Source of the DNA: Nostocales cyanobacterium HT-58-2
GTDB taxonomy: Bacteria > Cyanobacteriota > Cyanobacteriia > Cyanobacteriales > Nostocaceae
Reading direction: 5' to 3'
Assembly (NCBI GenBank): GCA_002163975.1
Contig: CP019636.1
Location: 4,165,001-4,229,000, forward strand
DNA length: 64,000 nt
Part shown: in pieces, positions 43,793-52,330 of the stretch
Position numbering within the stretch: position 1 is the stretch's first letter
Layout of the letters: each line of letters starts with the position of its first letter
Translations under genes and position numbers: made by a program
The notes under the pieces: model-generated
What the model was told of the DNA's origin: nothing
The model's database searches: none
What the model saw: the letters and a program-made list of their open reading frames with translations, nothing else

Positions 43793-44038
43793 ATGAATTG
43801 GCAACAGTACATTCATTCAGATCCCAAAATCCTGTTAGGTAAGCCAACTGTGAAAGGTACCCGGTTGTCAGTGGAGTTTTTGCTTGGTTTGTTTGCTGCT
43901 GGTTGGACAGAACAACAAGTGCTAGAAAACTATCCTAATCTCACCTCAGAGGCGCTAAGGGCAGTATTTGCTTTTACAGCAGAGTGTATGCGTGAAGAAT
44001 CTTTGTATATGCTCCCGCTTTCATCTGAGACGGCTTAA
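43793..44038 (+). CDS. DUF433-family antitoxin-like protein
   Basis: The protein has 81 residues. The DUF433 pattern is clear: HSDPKILLGKPTVKGTRLSV, then LLGLFAAGWTEQQVLENYPN, then LRAVFAFTAECM. DUF433 proteins are predicted DNA-binding antitoxins that pair with DUF5615 or PIN-like toxins. The stop overlaps the ATG of the next gene by one base (TAATG). GGAGTATAG lies before the ATG as a ribosome binding site. Confidence 0.88.
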   Translation: MNWQQYIHSDPKILLGKPTVKGTRLSVEFLLGLFAAGWTEQQVLENYPNLTSEALRAVFAFTAECMREESLYMLPLSSETA

Positions 44039-44394
44039 TGCAATTTCTAGCTAATGAAAATTTTCCTCGTGTGAGCGTGATACGCTTGCGCTCTGTTGGC
44101 TACGATGTAGTGTATATAACCGAGGACACGCCTGGTATAGAAGATTCTGAAGTCCTAGCACGCGCACTCCTTGAAAGACGAATTATTTTAACGTTTGATC
44201 GAGATTATGGTGAATTAATTTACCGAAAGCGAATGCGATCCCCGATTGGTGTTGTTTATTTCCGCTACATACCTGCAACACCAGAAGAGCCAGCTGAAGA
44301 CTTGTTGCATCTACTAAATACTGAAAGAATATCTTTAGAAGGAAGTTTTACTGTTTTAGAGCGTACACAGGTACGTCAGCGCCCATTACCTTAA
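44038..44394 (+). CDS. DUF5615-family PIN-like putative toxin
   Basis: The protein has 118 residues. It begins MQFLANENFPRVSVIRLRSV and contains YITEDTPGIEDSEVLARALL and IILTFDRDYGELIY, the acidic blocks of the DUF5615/Mut7-C-like PIN fold. It is probably an RNase toxin. Translation is coupled to the DUF433 gene. No lesion is seen, in contrast to the nearby vapC pseudogene. Confidence 0.87.
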   Translation: MQFLANENFPRVSVIRLRSVGYDVVYITEDTPGIEDSEVLARALLERRIILTFDRDYGELIYRKRMRSPIGVVYFRYIPATPEEPAEDLLHLLNTERISLEGSFTVLERTQVRQRPLP

Positions 44395-44564
44395 TAACTC
44401 TTTTGCAATTGCCCTTTGGGCACTGCGCTCCGCATGATCGCATCTGGTAATGTACTGTTGTTCTTGATGCAAAAGGCTATTTCTGCGAAAAAGCTTATTC
44501 AGCTAAAATTTTCTCATGATTTACTGGCGTATCTTGAAATTAACTTTTAGGAACTTGGAGTTTC

Positions 44565-44753
44565 GACCTCAGAACATCAAACTTCAACCTCAGAACATCA
44601 AACTTCACCCTCAGAAGCTCAAACTTCACCCTCAGAACTCCAAACTTCGACCTCAGAAGCTCAAACTTCAACCTCAGAAGCTCAAACTTCAGCCTCAGAA
44701 CATCAAACTTCAGCCTCAGAACATCAAACTTCAACCTCAGAACTCGGAACGTC
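44565..44753. repeat. Minisatellite: nine tandem 21-bp units
   Basis: Units follow the pattern (G/A)(A/C)CCTCAGAA(CAT/GCT/CTC)CAAACTTC. Variation is confined to the first two bases and the three-base CAT/GCT/CTC slot; the last unit is the most diverged. Frames on both strands stay open across it, giving heptapeptide repeats (KLQPQNI on +), but no start signal or flanking gene structure supports translation. Confidence 0.93.
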
Positions 44754-44770
44754 AAGCTTTTATAAAGTAG

Positions 44771-44816
44771 GGTGCGTTAAAGCGCAGCGCAACGCACCAT
44801 TCCGGACGGTGCGTTA
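44771..44816. repeat. GGTGCGTT-type palindromic element
   Basis: GGTGCGTT (44771-44778) pairs with AACGCACC (44791-44798), and a second GGTGCGTT follows at 44809. It is related to the ilvC hairpin at 37919-37950. Confidence 0.7.
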
Positions 44817-44953
44817 CAGCAAAATATTTATTATTGATATGTTTAATTACCTTCTGCCATAAGACAACGGCGTTTTGTGGGAAGAAAATCTACACCGCAA
44901 ACTGCCTCTCCTACTCAATATCTTGCTTATAAATAGCCGCTTAGCACTCAACA

Positions 44954-47900
44954 CTAAACTTGACTGCGATCAAACAACCACTCATCACCAACAATCTCCT
45001 CTAAGCGTTCACTGAGTCGGAGACGAAAATATTCTGAATCGTTCAACCTTTGCTGGACAATCCAAGTATCAAAAGCTTCCTGCGTCTCAATTCCTTGGGC
45101 ACCCGCCGCTCCTGATAGCATTCTGACACTCAGATTCTGGAGTTCCTCTAACTGCGAATGCCCTTTGCCCCGGCTATTGCAAAAGAATGCTGCCGTTATC
45201 CCAAGCAAGGCTTGCAGTTCATCGCCTTGAGAGACTGCGTTATACAAAGCACGGATGAGCGTAATTGTCTGTGCTAAGGGGGCTTGAATTCTCAGCGTTA
45301 GCCAGATTGCTTGAGCCAGGTAAACCAAACCGTTTCTTTCGTCTGCTACGTTTAAGTTACTCAGAATTGTCACCAAATCACCATAGGCACGAACCTGGGC
45401 AAATGCCGAAGCAGCTTGCAGATTTAAATCTAACTGCCTAGCTTTATCTCCTGTTTCACCTGCCCAATAAGCCAGATTTGCCAGGGTAGCGGCTTTGCTA
45501 TGAACATCGCCAATGTGCTCAAATATTTCCAAGGATTGTTGCCAAAGTGCGATCGCTCTTTCGATGTCCCCTTGTTGGGCGATGACTCGTGCCATATTGT
45601 TCAAGGTTGCAGCTTTGCCACCCACATCGCCTATGCGCTCTTTTATTTCCAAGGATTGTTGCCAAAGTGCGCTCGCCCCAGAGATGTCGCCTTGTTGGGC
45701 GATGACTTGTGCCATGTTGTTCAAGGTTACAGCTTTGCCACCCACATCGCCTATGCGCTCAAATATTTCCAAGGATTGTTGCCAAAGTGCGCTCGCTCTT
45801 TCGATGTCCCCTTGTTGGGCTATGAACCATGCCATGTTGTTCAGGGTTGTCGCTTTACCACCGACATCACCAATCCGCTCATATAATTCCAAGGATTGTT
45901 GCCAAAGTGCGATCGCTGTCTCGATGTCCCCTTGTTGGGCAATGACTCGTGCCATGTTGTTCAAGGTTACAGCTTTGCCACCCACATTGCCAATCTGCTC
46001 AGATATTTCTAAGTCTTGTTGCCAAAGTGCGATCGCCCTTTCGATGTCCCCTTGTCGGGCGATGACTGGTGCCATGTTGCCGAAAGTTACAGCTTTGCCA
46101 CGGACATCGCCTATGCGCTCATATAATTCCAAAGATTGTTGCCAAAGTGCGATCGCTTCTTGAATGTCCCCTTGTTGGGCGATGACTCCTGCCATGTTGT
46201 TCAAAGTTGCAGCTTTGCCACCCACATCGCCAATCTGCTCAGATATTTCCAAGGATTGTTGCCAAAGTGCGATCGCTGTTTCGATGTCCCCTTGTCGGGC
46301 AATGACTCCTGCCATGTTGTTCAAGGTTACAGCTTTGCCACCGACATCGCCAATCCGCTCTTTTATTTCCAAGTCTTGTTGCCAAAGTGCGATCGCTCTT
46401 TCAATGTCCCCTTGTTGGGCGATGACAAGTGCCATGTTGTTCAGGGTTGTCGCTTTACCACCGACATCGCCAATCGGCTCATATAATTCCAAAGATTGTT
46501 GCCAAAGTGCGATCGCTGTTTCGATGTCCCCTTGTTGGGCGATGACTCCTGCCATGTTGCCTAAAGTTACAGCTTTGCCACCGACATCGCCAATCCGCTC
46601 TTTTATTTCCAAAGATTGTTGCCAAAGTGCGATCGCTGTTTCGATGTCCCCTTGTTGGGCGATGACTCCTGCCATGTTGTTCAAGGTTACAGCTTTTTCA
46701 TTCAACTCTGCTTCAGGGCAAAGGTCTAAAGCTTGCTGATAATGGGCAATAGCATCCTCAACTCTGCCCAAAACTGCTTCTGCACGGGCGATGATTCCCA
46801 ATATCCGGTAGTCTACAAACTTTTGCAGAATTGGTTCACAAAGTTGGACAACTTCCAAAAAACGGGAACTGTTCACCCAGCGAGTTGCAATCCTATCTCC
46901 AACGCTGACAGCAATTTCCTGCTCTTCTGCCAGCAGTCCTAAGCGCACAATCTCCAGTGCTTGCTCTTCCGTGCGTTTGTCAGCCTCCTGCCACCAGAGA
47001 CGATACAAAACCTGTGCTGCTTGTAGAAATAGAGAAGTTGCATCAAACAACTTTACAGGTAAAATGCGCGGTACTCGCAAGGACTGATTTGGGCTAACTT
47101 CCAATAATCCCAACGCCACTGCCCTATCAATACACTTATCCAAATTGGGGAGAGATTCACAAACTGCGGTTAACGCCTCCCTCGGTACTGGTAACTCAAA
47201 CACCAAACCCCGCGATAACATCTCCCGCATTTCATCATCCATCTGTTGCAGCAGCGCCTCTGCCAAAACTTGCTCTCGCAACTCCCCAGAATCAATTTCC
47301 AAAGAGTTGAGAATCGCTACTTTATCAACAGTTGAATTTTGCAGAATCTTATCCAACCATTCCAACAAGCGAGGATTTCCATCAGCTAACCGCTTCGCTT
47401 GCGCCTGCAACGCCTCGTCTACCACAGATCCCGTACTAAAAGCAGCGAGGCTACTGCACTTTTTTCGCAAATCTGCCCCTTGCAATGCCTCCAAAGGTTG
47501 CTTATGGAAATACTGCAACGGCGTAGACTCAAAGTCGTAACGGCAGGTGAGAATTAAGCGTTCCGGTGCGGAAATATCGCGAATTGCCCAAACTAACGCT
47601 TGCAAAACAGTTGCCGCTTCTGATTGCAGCACATACCCACCATTGCGCGGTTCGAGATTCACCTCAAAGTCATCCAGCACGAGCAAAAAGGAATCTGCCC
47701 CTTGTGCTGTCAACAGCCCAAACACCCGTCGTAATCGAAACTTCAATTCCTCATCGTCGCTTTGTAACGCTTCCCGCAGTTCCTTGCTGTCCAACTTCTC
47801 AGCCAAGCGACTCACCAGCGTCGGTTTATCAATCTTTCCTACGATGACAACTCGTTGAAAATGCGTCAATCTGTCACAAAGCCTTGCGGCTAAACTACTC

Positions 47901-49156
47901 TTACCCAAACCCCCCATACCGTGAATCAACACGCCTACCTGTTCTGGGGATTGAGTCAGCGCCCTAATACAACTTTGCAACTGCCGACGACGCCCAACAA
48001 AACTCTCACGAGTACAAACTTTCACCTTGCCAGCAGTATCTAAAAACTGTGTTGTCACAGATGGCGGTGGCGCGGGTTTACGTCCACGAGTCCGCAACGA
48101 CGTGACTAACTCGCCTGGTAAAGCCCCTTTTGCATACAGCCGCAACAAATGCCAATCCCGCGCCTTTTTCTTAATTAACGCCTGGTAAGTACAAGCAACT
48201 GCCTCGGCGACTTGCTTCCCCGCCGCCAACTGCTGATACAAAGCTGCGGCGGCTGCGGTTGCATCCGTATCTAAAACATTTTGACCCCAACCTAAAACTG
48301 CTGTTGCACCTTCATTCAGCAACTCTTCCGCAAGCGAAGGCACAGCACCTGCCTTCCCTGCTTGCCCAGTGCGACAACCCGACAGAAAAATTAATTTCGG
48401 TAATCTAAATCTTAATTCTTGGGCGATATCGCTGGCGCTTGCATAGTTAGGCTCGCCCGTTTCCGATTCTGTTATGAAGTATGGTTTTGTATTGCTGTCT
48501 ATATTTTTATCTGTGTTTTTGATAGTAGCATGACCCGTCAAGTGTAAAACATCAAAATACCCCTTGCCGTAAACATCCACCAAATAACCCAACTCAGACA
48601 GACAGCCACTTTCTTCCACCGTCAGCGCTAAAGGTTGTCGCGCCGTCGCTTCCAAAATTCGTCCTTCCTCCGCCTCAAAATCCAGCACTGGTTCTACACC
48701 TAGCGGAGAAGTCGCCATAAACAAGACTTGCAAAGCGCGATTTTCTGGTTTCTCCTCCACAGATAACCGCTTCACCGTCTCCGATGATAACCACCGCACC
48801 GGAACAATACCACGCTGAACCAGAAAGCCATTGCCATCATGCAGCACTTCCCAAGGCAAATGGGCGAGTTTTTCTGCCGTTGCAATGGCTAAAATGATAC
48901 CTTCATCCCGATACTGATTGAGCAAACCTTGCAGAAATCTGTCACTGCTATCTAACCAGTTATACAACTGCCGTCCAGTGATTGTATAATCTACAGCCAA
49001 GCGCACATAGTAGTCCTTTTCAACTTGATTGAGTAGATCAGCAATTTGTTCTAGAGGTAGAGAACGTCGTTGATACTGATTAGGATTATCAACGAAATAA
49101 CGTAGCTCTACATAACCATTCGCAACTTGTTTCAGGTCGAGATGAAGGACTTTCAC
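44954..49156 (-). CDS. CHAT protease-like/NTPase/TPR protein (predicted conflict-system effector)
   Basis: The protein has 1400 residues and starts GTG at 49156. Residues about 90-350 form a CHAT (caspase-like) domain with the catalytic pair H209 (LHLTGH209A) and C261 (LIFLSGC261RTG). An NB-ARC/NACHT-type NTPase follows: Walker A HGMGGLGKS (413-420) and Walker B LLVLDDF (about 491-497), then a helical winged-helix-like region. Residues 826-1225 are ten 40-residue TPR units that are nearly identical. A helical C-terminus ends the protein. The layout is a sensor (TPR), switch (NTPase) and protease effector (CHAT). The partner gene is 9 bp upstream. Confidence 0.92.
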   Translation of the reverse strand: MKVLHLDLKQVANGYVELRYFVDNPNQYQRRSLPLEQIADLLNQVEKDYYVRLAVDYTITGRQLYNWLDSSDRFLQGLLNQYRDEGIILAIATAEKLAHLPWEVLHDGNGFLVQRGIVPVRWLSSETVKRLSVEEKPENRALQVLFMATSPLGVEPVLDFEAEEGRILEATARQPLALTVEESGCLSELGYLVDVYGKGYFDVLHLTGHATIKNTDKNIDSNTKPYFITESETGEPNYASASDIAQELRFRLPKLIFLSGCRTGQAGKAGAVPSLAEELLNEGATAVLGWGQNVLDTDATAAAAALYQQLAAGKQVAEAVACTYQALIKKKARDWHLLRLYAKGALPGELVTSLRTRGRKPAPPPSVTTQFLDTAGKVKVCTRESFVGRRRQLQSCIRALTQSPEQVGVLIHGMGGLGKSSLAARLCDRLTHFQRVVIVGKIDKPTLVSRLAEKLDSKELREALQSDDEELKFRLRRVFGLLTAQGADSFLLVLDDFEVNLEPRNGGYVLQSEAATVLQALVWAIRDISAPERLILTCRYDFESTPLQYFHKQPLEALQGADLRKKCSSLAAFSTGSVVDEALQAQAKRLADGNPRLLEWLDKILQNSTVDKVAILNSLEIDSGELREQVLAEALLQQMDDEMREMLSRGLVFELPVPREALTAVCESLPNLDKCIDRAVALGLLEVSPNQSLRVPRILPVKLFDATSLFLQAAQVLYRLWWQEADKRTEEQALEIVRLGLLAEEQEIAVSVGDRIATRWVNSSRFLEVVQLCEPILQKFVDYRILGIIARAEAVLGRVEDAIAHYQQALDLCPEAELNEKAVTLNNMAGVIAQQGDIETAIALWQQSLEIKERIGDVGGKAVTLGNMAGVIAQQGDIETAIALWQQSLELYEPIGDVGGKATTLNNMALVIAQQGDIERAIALWQQDLEIKERIGDVGGKAVTLNNMAGVIARQGDIETAIALWQQSLEISEQIGDVGGKAATLNNMAGVIAQQGDIQEAIALWQQSLELYERIGDVRGKAVTFGNMAPVIARQGDIERAIALWQQDLEISEQIGNVGGKAVTLNNMARVIAQQGDIETAIALWQQSLELYERIGDVGGKATTLNNMAWFIAQQGDIERASALWQQSLEIFERIGDVGGKAVTLNNMAQVIAQQGDISGASALWQQSLEIKERIGDVGGKAATLNNMARVIAQQGDIERAIALWQQSLEIFEHIGDVHSKAATLANLAYWAGETGDKARQLDLNLQAASAFAQVRAYGDLVTILSNLNVADERNGLVYLAQAIWLTLRIQAPLAQTITLIRALYNAVSQGDELQALLGITAAFFCNSRGKGHSQLEELQNLSVRMLSGAAGAQGIETQEAFDTWIVQQRLNDSEYFRLRLSERLEEIVGDEWLFDRSQV
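45482..46681. repeat. Ten tandem 120-bp coding repeats (TPR units)
   Basis: Each 120-bp unit encodes one 40-residue TPR of the CHAT protein (consensus start NNMAxVIAQQGDIxxAIALW). Eight of the ten contain a HIP1 GCGATCGC in the AIAL codons; the two ASAL units do not. Units differ mainly at residues 5, 14-15, 26-27, 29 and 38. Confidence 0.95.
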
Positions 49157-49165
49157 ACTACAATC

Positions 49166-49489
49166 TCACTCATCTAGGATTTGCTTAATTTGCTCAAGTG
49201 TGGCGTTCTCCAATAGGATGCGCCTACCATTGCGTCCGACAAGCAGCACTTTTTCGATTTTTTTGCCAGATTTCCCCTGTTTATATTCTTTATACCACTT
49301 ACGAATTTGCTCAGCCGCCGCTAGGGTACTGCCAACAATCGCAACAACAGTACCAATGGTTACAATAGTGGCTTCTCTTTCAACTCCATCTACAGTTTCC
49401 CAGTTTCCAGAAAGTTGCTCAAAGGAAAATAATTCTTCTGTAGCTGTAACTGCGTCTTGTCCTTGGATCTCAACTTGAATATCTGCCAT
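49166..49489 (-). CDS. Small single-TM protein, EACC1-like partner of the CHAT protein
   Basis: The protein has 107 residues. A short beta-strand N-terminus (MADIQVEIQG), a linker, one hydrophobic helix (about 40-59, IVTIGTVVAIVGSTLAAAE), a basic amphipathic stretch (IRKWYKEYKQGKSGKK) and a C-terminal beta/alpha element (VLLVGRNGRRILLENATLEQ) are visible. That order resembles EACC1, the small constant component of predicted bacterial conflict systems with CHAT or trypsin effectors. This is inferred from architecture, since I cannot run a profile search. It ends 9 bp before the CHAT GTG, so the two are surely one operon. Confidence 0.78.
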   Translation of the reverse strand: MADIQVEIQGQDAVTATEELFSFEQLSGNWETVDGVEREATIVTIGTVVAIVGSTLAAAEQIRKWYKEYKQGKSGKKIEKVLLVGRNGRRILLENATLEQIKQILDE

Positions 49490-49564
49490 TGATTCACCTG
49501 CAACTACCTACAGGCTTATTTTATGAGGCGGGTGGCATTATATTCTTCAGATGAGTAGCTCAAG

Positions 49565-49743
49565 GTAGGGTGGGCATTGCTCTTATCTTCACTGAAGATA
49601 TACCAAAATTGTGCATGGCAATGCCCACCATCCAGGTAAGTATCTATAGCAATCCGGTTTTGTTTTTCTAAGTATATCTGGGGTGGGCAATGCCTACTAT
49701 ATCTAGGTTATATCTGGGTTTTGGTGAGCATTGCCCACCCTAC
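49565..49743. repeat. MITE-like element with 18-bp inverted ends
   Basis: GTAGGGTGGGCATTGCTC (49565-49582) and GAGCATTGCCCACCCTAC (49726-49743) are inverted with one mismatch. Two inner copies of the GGGTGGGCAATGCC motif in both orientations lie between. No target duplication is obvious. It occupies most of the spacer between the Uma2 and EACC1-like genes. The stretch up to 49787 continues with heptamer-type TAACTGG/TAACTGA repeats. Confidence 0.75.
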
Positions 49744-49787
49744 GTGTATTTCTTAACTGGTAACTGATAACTGGTAACTGATAACTG

Positions 49788-50378
49788 TCAATCAACCTCA
49801 GCTTGAAAATCAACCTTATCGTAAATATCTGCTAGCGAAATTTGGAAAGAAAGCGAACCAAGTGATAACATTCCATCACCATTGCCATACTCACAAAAGA
49901 GCCATTGGTTGCTATCTGTTTTGAAGTATTTCTCGATATGCATCGTATACTGGTCAATCAGAACATATTCTTGAAAGCCAGAGATAGTTCGGTAAGCGGC
50001 AAATTTTTCATCTTTGTCATAACTTCTGGTAGATCTTGAGAGTACCTCAGCAATCATGAGCGGATTTGTGAGGGTGTCTCTGCGTCCTTCAGCAAATGCA
50101 AGTTGTCCTGCAACAACCATCACATCAGGATAAGTATAAATTCGCTTTTGGGGAATCCAAAGCCGTTGCTCGGTGATAAAGACTCGATAAGGCTGACGCT
50201 TCAGAGCAAAATTTAGGGCTGCGTAAAAGTTGCCAACAATTTGGTTATGATTGGGTGTGCCATCTGTCACAGTGATAATTTCGCCATCAATAAATTCATG
50301 GCGTTCCTGTGAATTGACTTCCAGTTCCAGATATTCTTCACATGAGTAGTTGCGTTGCTGCTGTGCTTGCATAATCAT
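49788..50378 (-). CDS. Uma2-family endonuclease-like protein (DUF820)
   Basis: The protein has 196 residues. The Uma2/PD-(D/E)xK-type pattern is visible: YSCEEYLELEVNSQERHEFI, EIITVTDGTPNHNQIVGNFY, YTYPDVMVVAGQ (Asp), NPLMIAEVLSRSTRSYDKDE (Glu and later Lys) and GFQEYVLIDQ. The family is greatly expanded in cyanobacteria and its role is unclear. The start may be ATG 50378 or 50372. It lies upstream of the CHAT operon, separated by a MITE-like element, so a functional link is not certain. Confidence 0.88.
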   Translation of the reverse strand: MIMQAQQQRNYSCEEYLELEVNSQERHEFIDGEIITVTDGTPNHNQIVGNFYAALNFALKRQPYRVFITEQRLWIPQKRIYTYPDVMVVAGQLAFAEGRRDTLTNPLMIAEVLSRSTRSYDKDEKFAAYRTISGFQEYVLIDQYTMHIEKYFKTDSNQWLFCEYGNGDGMLSLGSLSFQISLADIYDKVDFQAEVD

Positions 50379-50516
50379 GAGAGTTAAACCCCCAATATTT
50401 TGATTTCCTGATTTATCTGGGCAATTGCCTTTCTATGCTTATGTTAATTTCTGCCTAGCTGCGGACATAACAAGATGGGGGAGAAATAACCAAATGATTA
50501 TATTGACTTTTGACAA

Positions 50517-50771
50517 ATGACTAAAAAGCAGAAATTTCCTTACCTAGTCGGATCTAAGTGGACAGCGCAGCAAAAAGTGGATGGCTGGCGACACTTCCAA
50601 GTCGTCAACCGCAAAAATCAAGGTAAGTGGGTCTATGCTGAAATGGTGGCTGCTTGTGATCCCAATGTCCGCTTCTGGATAAACGCAAAATTGTTACAAG
50701 ACCGTTCTCAGTGGGAAGCTGGCTGGCAATCCTTGCAGGAGATGAATTCACCGCGAGAAGATGTTTCTTGA
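50517..50771 (+). CDS. Trp-rich small protein (TIGR02450 type)
   Basis: The protein has 84 residues. The pattern VGSKWTAQQKVDGWRHFQVV, KGKW-like GKWVYAEMVAACDPNVRFWI and RSQWEAGWQSL matches the small Trp-rich family found in cyanobacteria. The function is unknown. It is divergent from Uma2, with a 138-bp spacer. Confidence 0.82.
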   Translation: MTKKQKFPYLVGSKWTAQQKVDGWRHFQVVNRKNQGKWVYAEMVAACDPNVRFWINAKLLQDRSQWEAGWQSLQEMNSPREDVS

Positions 50772-51434
50772 ATTGACTCTTTTTGCCAACGCTAAGGTAA
50801 GTATATTTACTATTTGAGATAAAATTTAACCAATATCTGATCTGTAATAATTTTTTATATTTCGTTGACCAGTTCTCAACTCACTTGTCAGCCATAGGCT
50901 AGAAGCTTAAGGCTATAGGAACAAAGCTCCTCTCAGTAGCTTAAACAAACCTGCGTTTTTCCTGAGTCCATGGGGGCTAATTTGGTTCGTGCAGCCACTG
51001 GCTTGAGCTTGTGGGCAAAAGAGGGCAAGATCCCGACAAATTGACTTTTCACTACTCCCTCATACCGCTCATACTCATTTTTCTGGCAAGAGCTATCTAT
51101 ATTTCACAGAGGTCTTTTATCTAAAAACAATAGATATAGACTGATTTTTAGGTTTTTGTTTATTGTAACCATTTTTATAGTTTTACTTTTGCAAAAACCA
51201 AAATTCTTGATTTTAATTGGCTCAGAATATATATATAATAATGAACAAGCTATTTCATTAAATTACCCTATAATTCGCCTTTTAAAACCCTAAGAGACTT
51301 AATCAACCCCTTTCTTTTCCGTGGAATTTGCACAATAATGGCATTCACAGACCTCACACATCGCCCTCTAAGGCTAGGTGAAGGTAAGTGTTTGAGCCAC
51401 GAGTTTGACAAGAAGCTATAAGAGGCAAACGATA
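50772..51434 (+). other. Long leader region upstream of chlL
   Basis: About 660 bp with no supported gene. The last 300 bp are very AT-rich (TATATATAATAATG near 51228) and probably hold the chlL promoter and a long 5' leader. An open frame at 51268-51480 on the minus strand overlaps chlL and shows no protein features. Confidence 0.5.
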
Positions 51435-52301
51435 GTGAAACTAGCAGTCTACGGAAAAGGTGGTATTGGCAAATCCACAACCAGCTGTAATATCTCCGTC
51501 GCCCTAGCCAAGCGCGGCAAGAAAGTGCTGCAAATAGGTTGCGATCCCAAACACGACAGCACCTTCACCCTGACCGGGTTTTTGATTCCAACAATTATCG
51601 ACACTCTCCAAGAAAAGGACTACCACTACGAAGATGTCTGGCCTGAAGATGTCATCTACAAGGGGTATGGCGGAGTAGATTGTGTTGAAGCGGGTGGTCC
51701 TCCTGCGGGTGCTGGATGCGGTGGCTACGTGGTAGGTGAAACCGTAAAATTACTCAAGGAACTTAACGCCTTTGATGAGTATGATGTGATTTTGTTTGAC
51801 GTTCTCGGCGACGTTGTTTGCGGTGGTTTTGCAGCACCACTCAACTATGCTGACTACTGTCTGATTGTGACTGACAACGGTTTTGATGCGTTGTTTGCTG
51901 CCAATCGTATTGCCGCTTCAGTCAGGGAGAAAGCCCGGACTCACCCACTGCGTCTTGCTGGGTTAATTGGCAACCGCACCTCAAAGCGTGACTTGATTGA
52001 AAAGTACGTTGAAGCTGTGCCTATGCCAGTTCTGGAAGTTTTGCCTTTGATTGAAGATATTCGTGTTTCTCGTGTTAAGGGTAAGACTTTGTTTGAAATG
52101 GCAGAATCTGATCCCTCTTTAAACTACGTTTGCGATTATTATCTCAACATTGCTGACCAAATTTTGGCGCGTCCAGAAGGTGTCGTCCCCAATGATTCGC
52201 CAGACCGCGATTTATTTGCTTTATTGTCGGATTTTTATCTAAATCCGAGTAAACCACAGGTTCCTAATCCTGAAGAGGAATTAGACTTGATGATTGTATA
52301 A
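51435..52301 (+). CDS. chlL: Light-independent protochlorophyllide reductase iron protein ChlL
   Basis: The protein has 288 residues. The P-loop is at the very N-terminus, KLAVYGKGGIGKSTTSCN. The [4Fe-4S] cysteines are in GGPPAGAGCGGYVV and VLGDVVCGGFAAP. It is the NifH-like ATP-dependent reductase that passes electrons to ChlN-ChlB for dark chlorophyll synthesis. The start is GTG 51435, matching the family; AGAGG lies about 10 nt upstream. A TTG 30 nt earlier is also in frame but adds a non-conserved MTRSYKRQTI. Confidence 0.97.
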   Translation: MKLAVYGKGGIGKSTTSCNISVALAKRGKKVLQIGCDPKHDSTFTLTGFLIPTIIDTLQEKDYHYEDVWPEDVIYKGYGGVDCVEAGGPPAGAGCGGYVVGETVKLLKELNAFDEYDVILFDVLGDVVCGGFAAPLNYADYCLIVTDNGFDALFAANRIAASVREKARTHPLRLAGLIGNRTSKRDLIEKYVEAVPMPVLEVLPLIEDIRVSRVKGKTLFEMAESDPSLNYVCDYYLNIADQILARPEGVVPNDSPDRDLFALLSDFYLNPSKPQVPNPEEELDLMIV

Positions 52302-52330
52302 ATCATCTTAGTTCCAGGATGGGGGACAAT

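Larger units (their letters stand above)
44395..44953. other. Repeat-rich intergenic region before the CHAT gene 3' end
   Basis: This region holds the 21-bp minisatellite (44565-44753) and the GGTGCGTT element (44771-44816), listed separately. Both strands are open through the minisatellite only because the unit length is a multiple of three. No gene is supported. Confidence 0.6.

Noticed and set aside
44516..44770. 84-codon frame through the 21-bp minisatellite, and its minus-strand counterpart
   Set aside because: Both strands are open only because the repeat unit is a multiple of three; no start signal or flanking support.
44940..44960. TTAGCACTC, half of a CIRCE heat-shock operator
   Set aside because: The second inverted half is missing here and at the similar 27022 site, and neither lies in front of clpB.
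45500..46739. Plus-strand open frames of 116-216 codons opposite the TPR region
   Set aside because: They mirror the 120-bp repeats of the CHAT gene on the minus strand; shadows caused by repetition.
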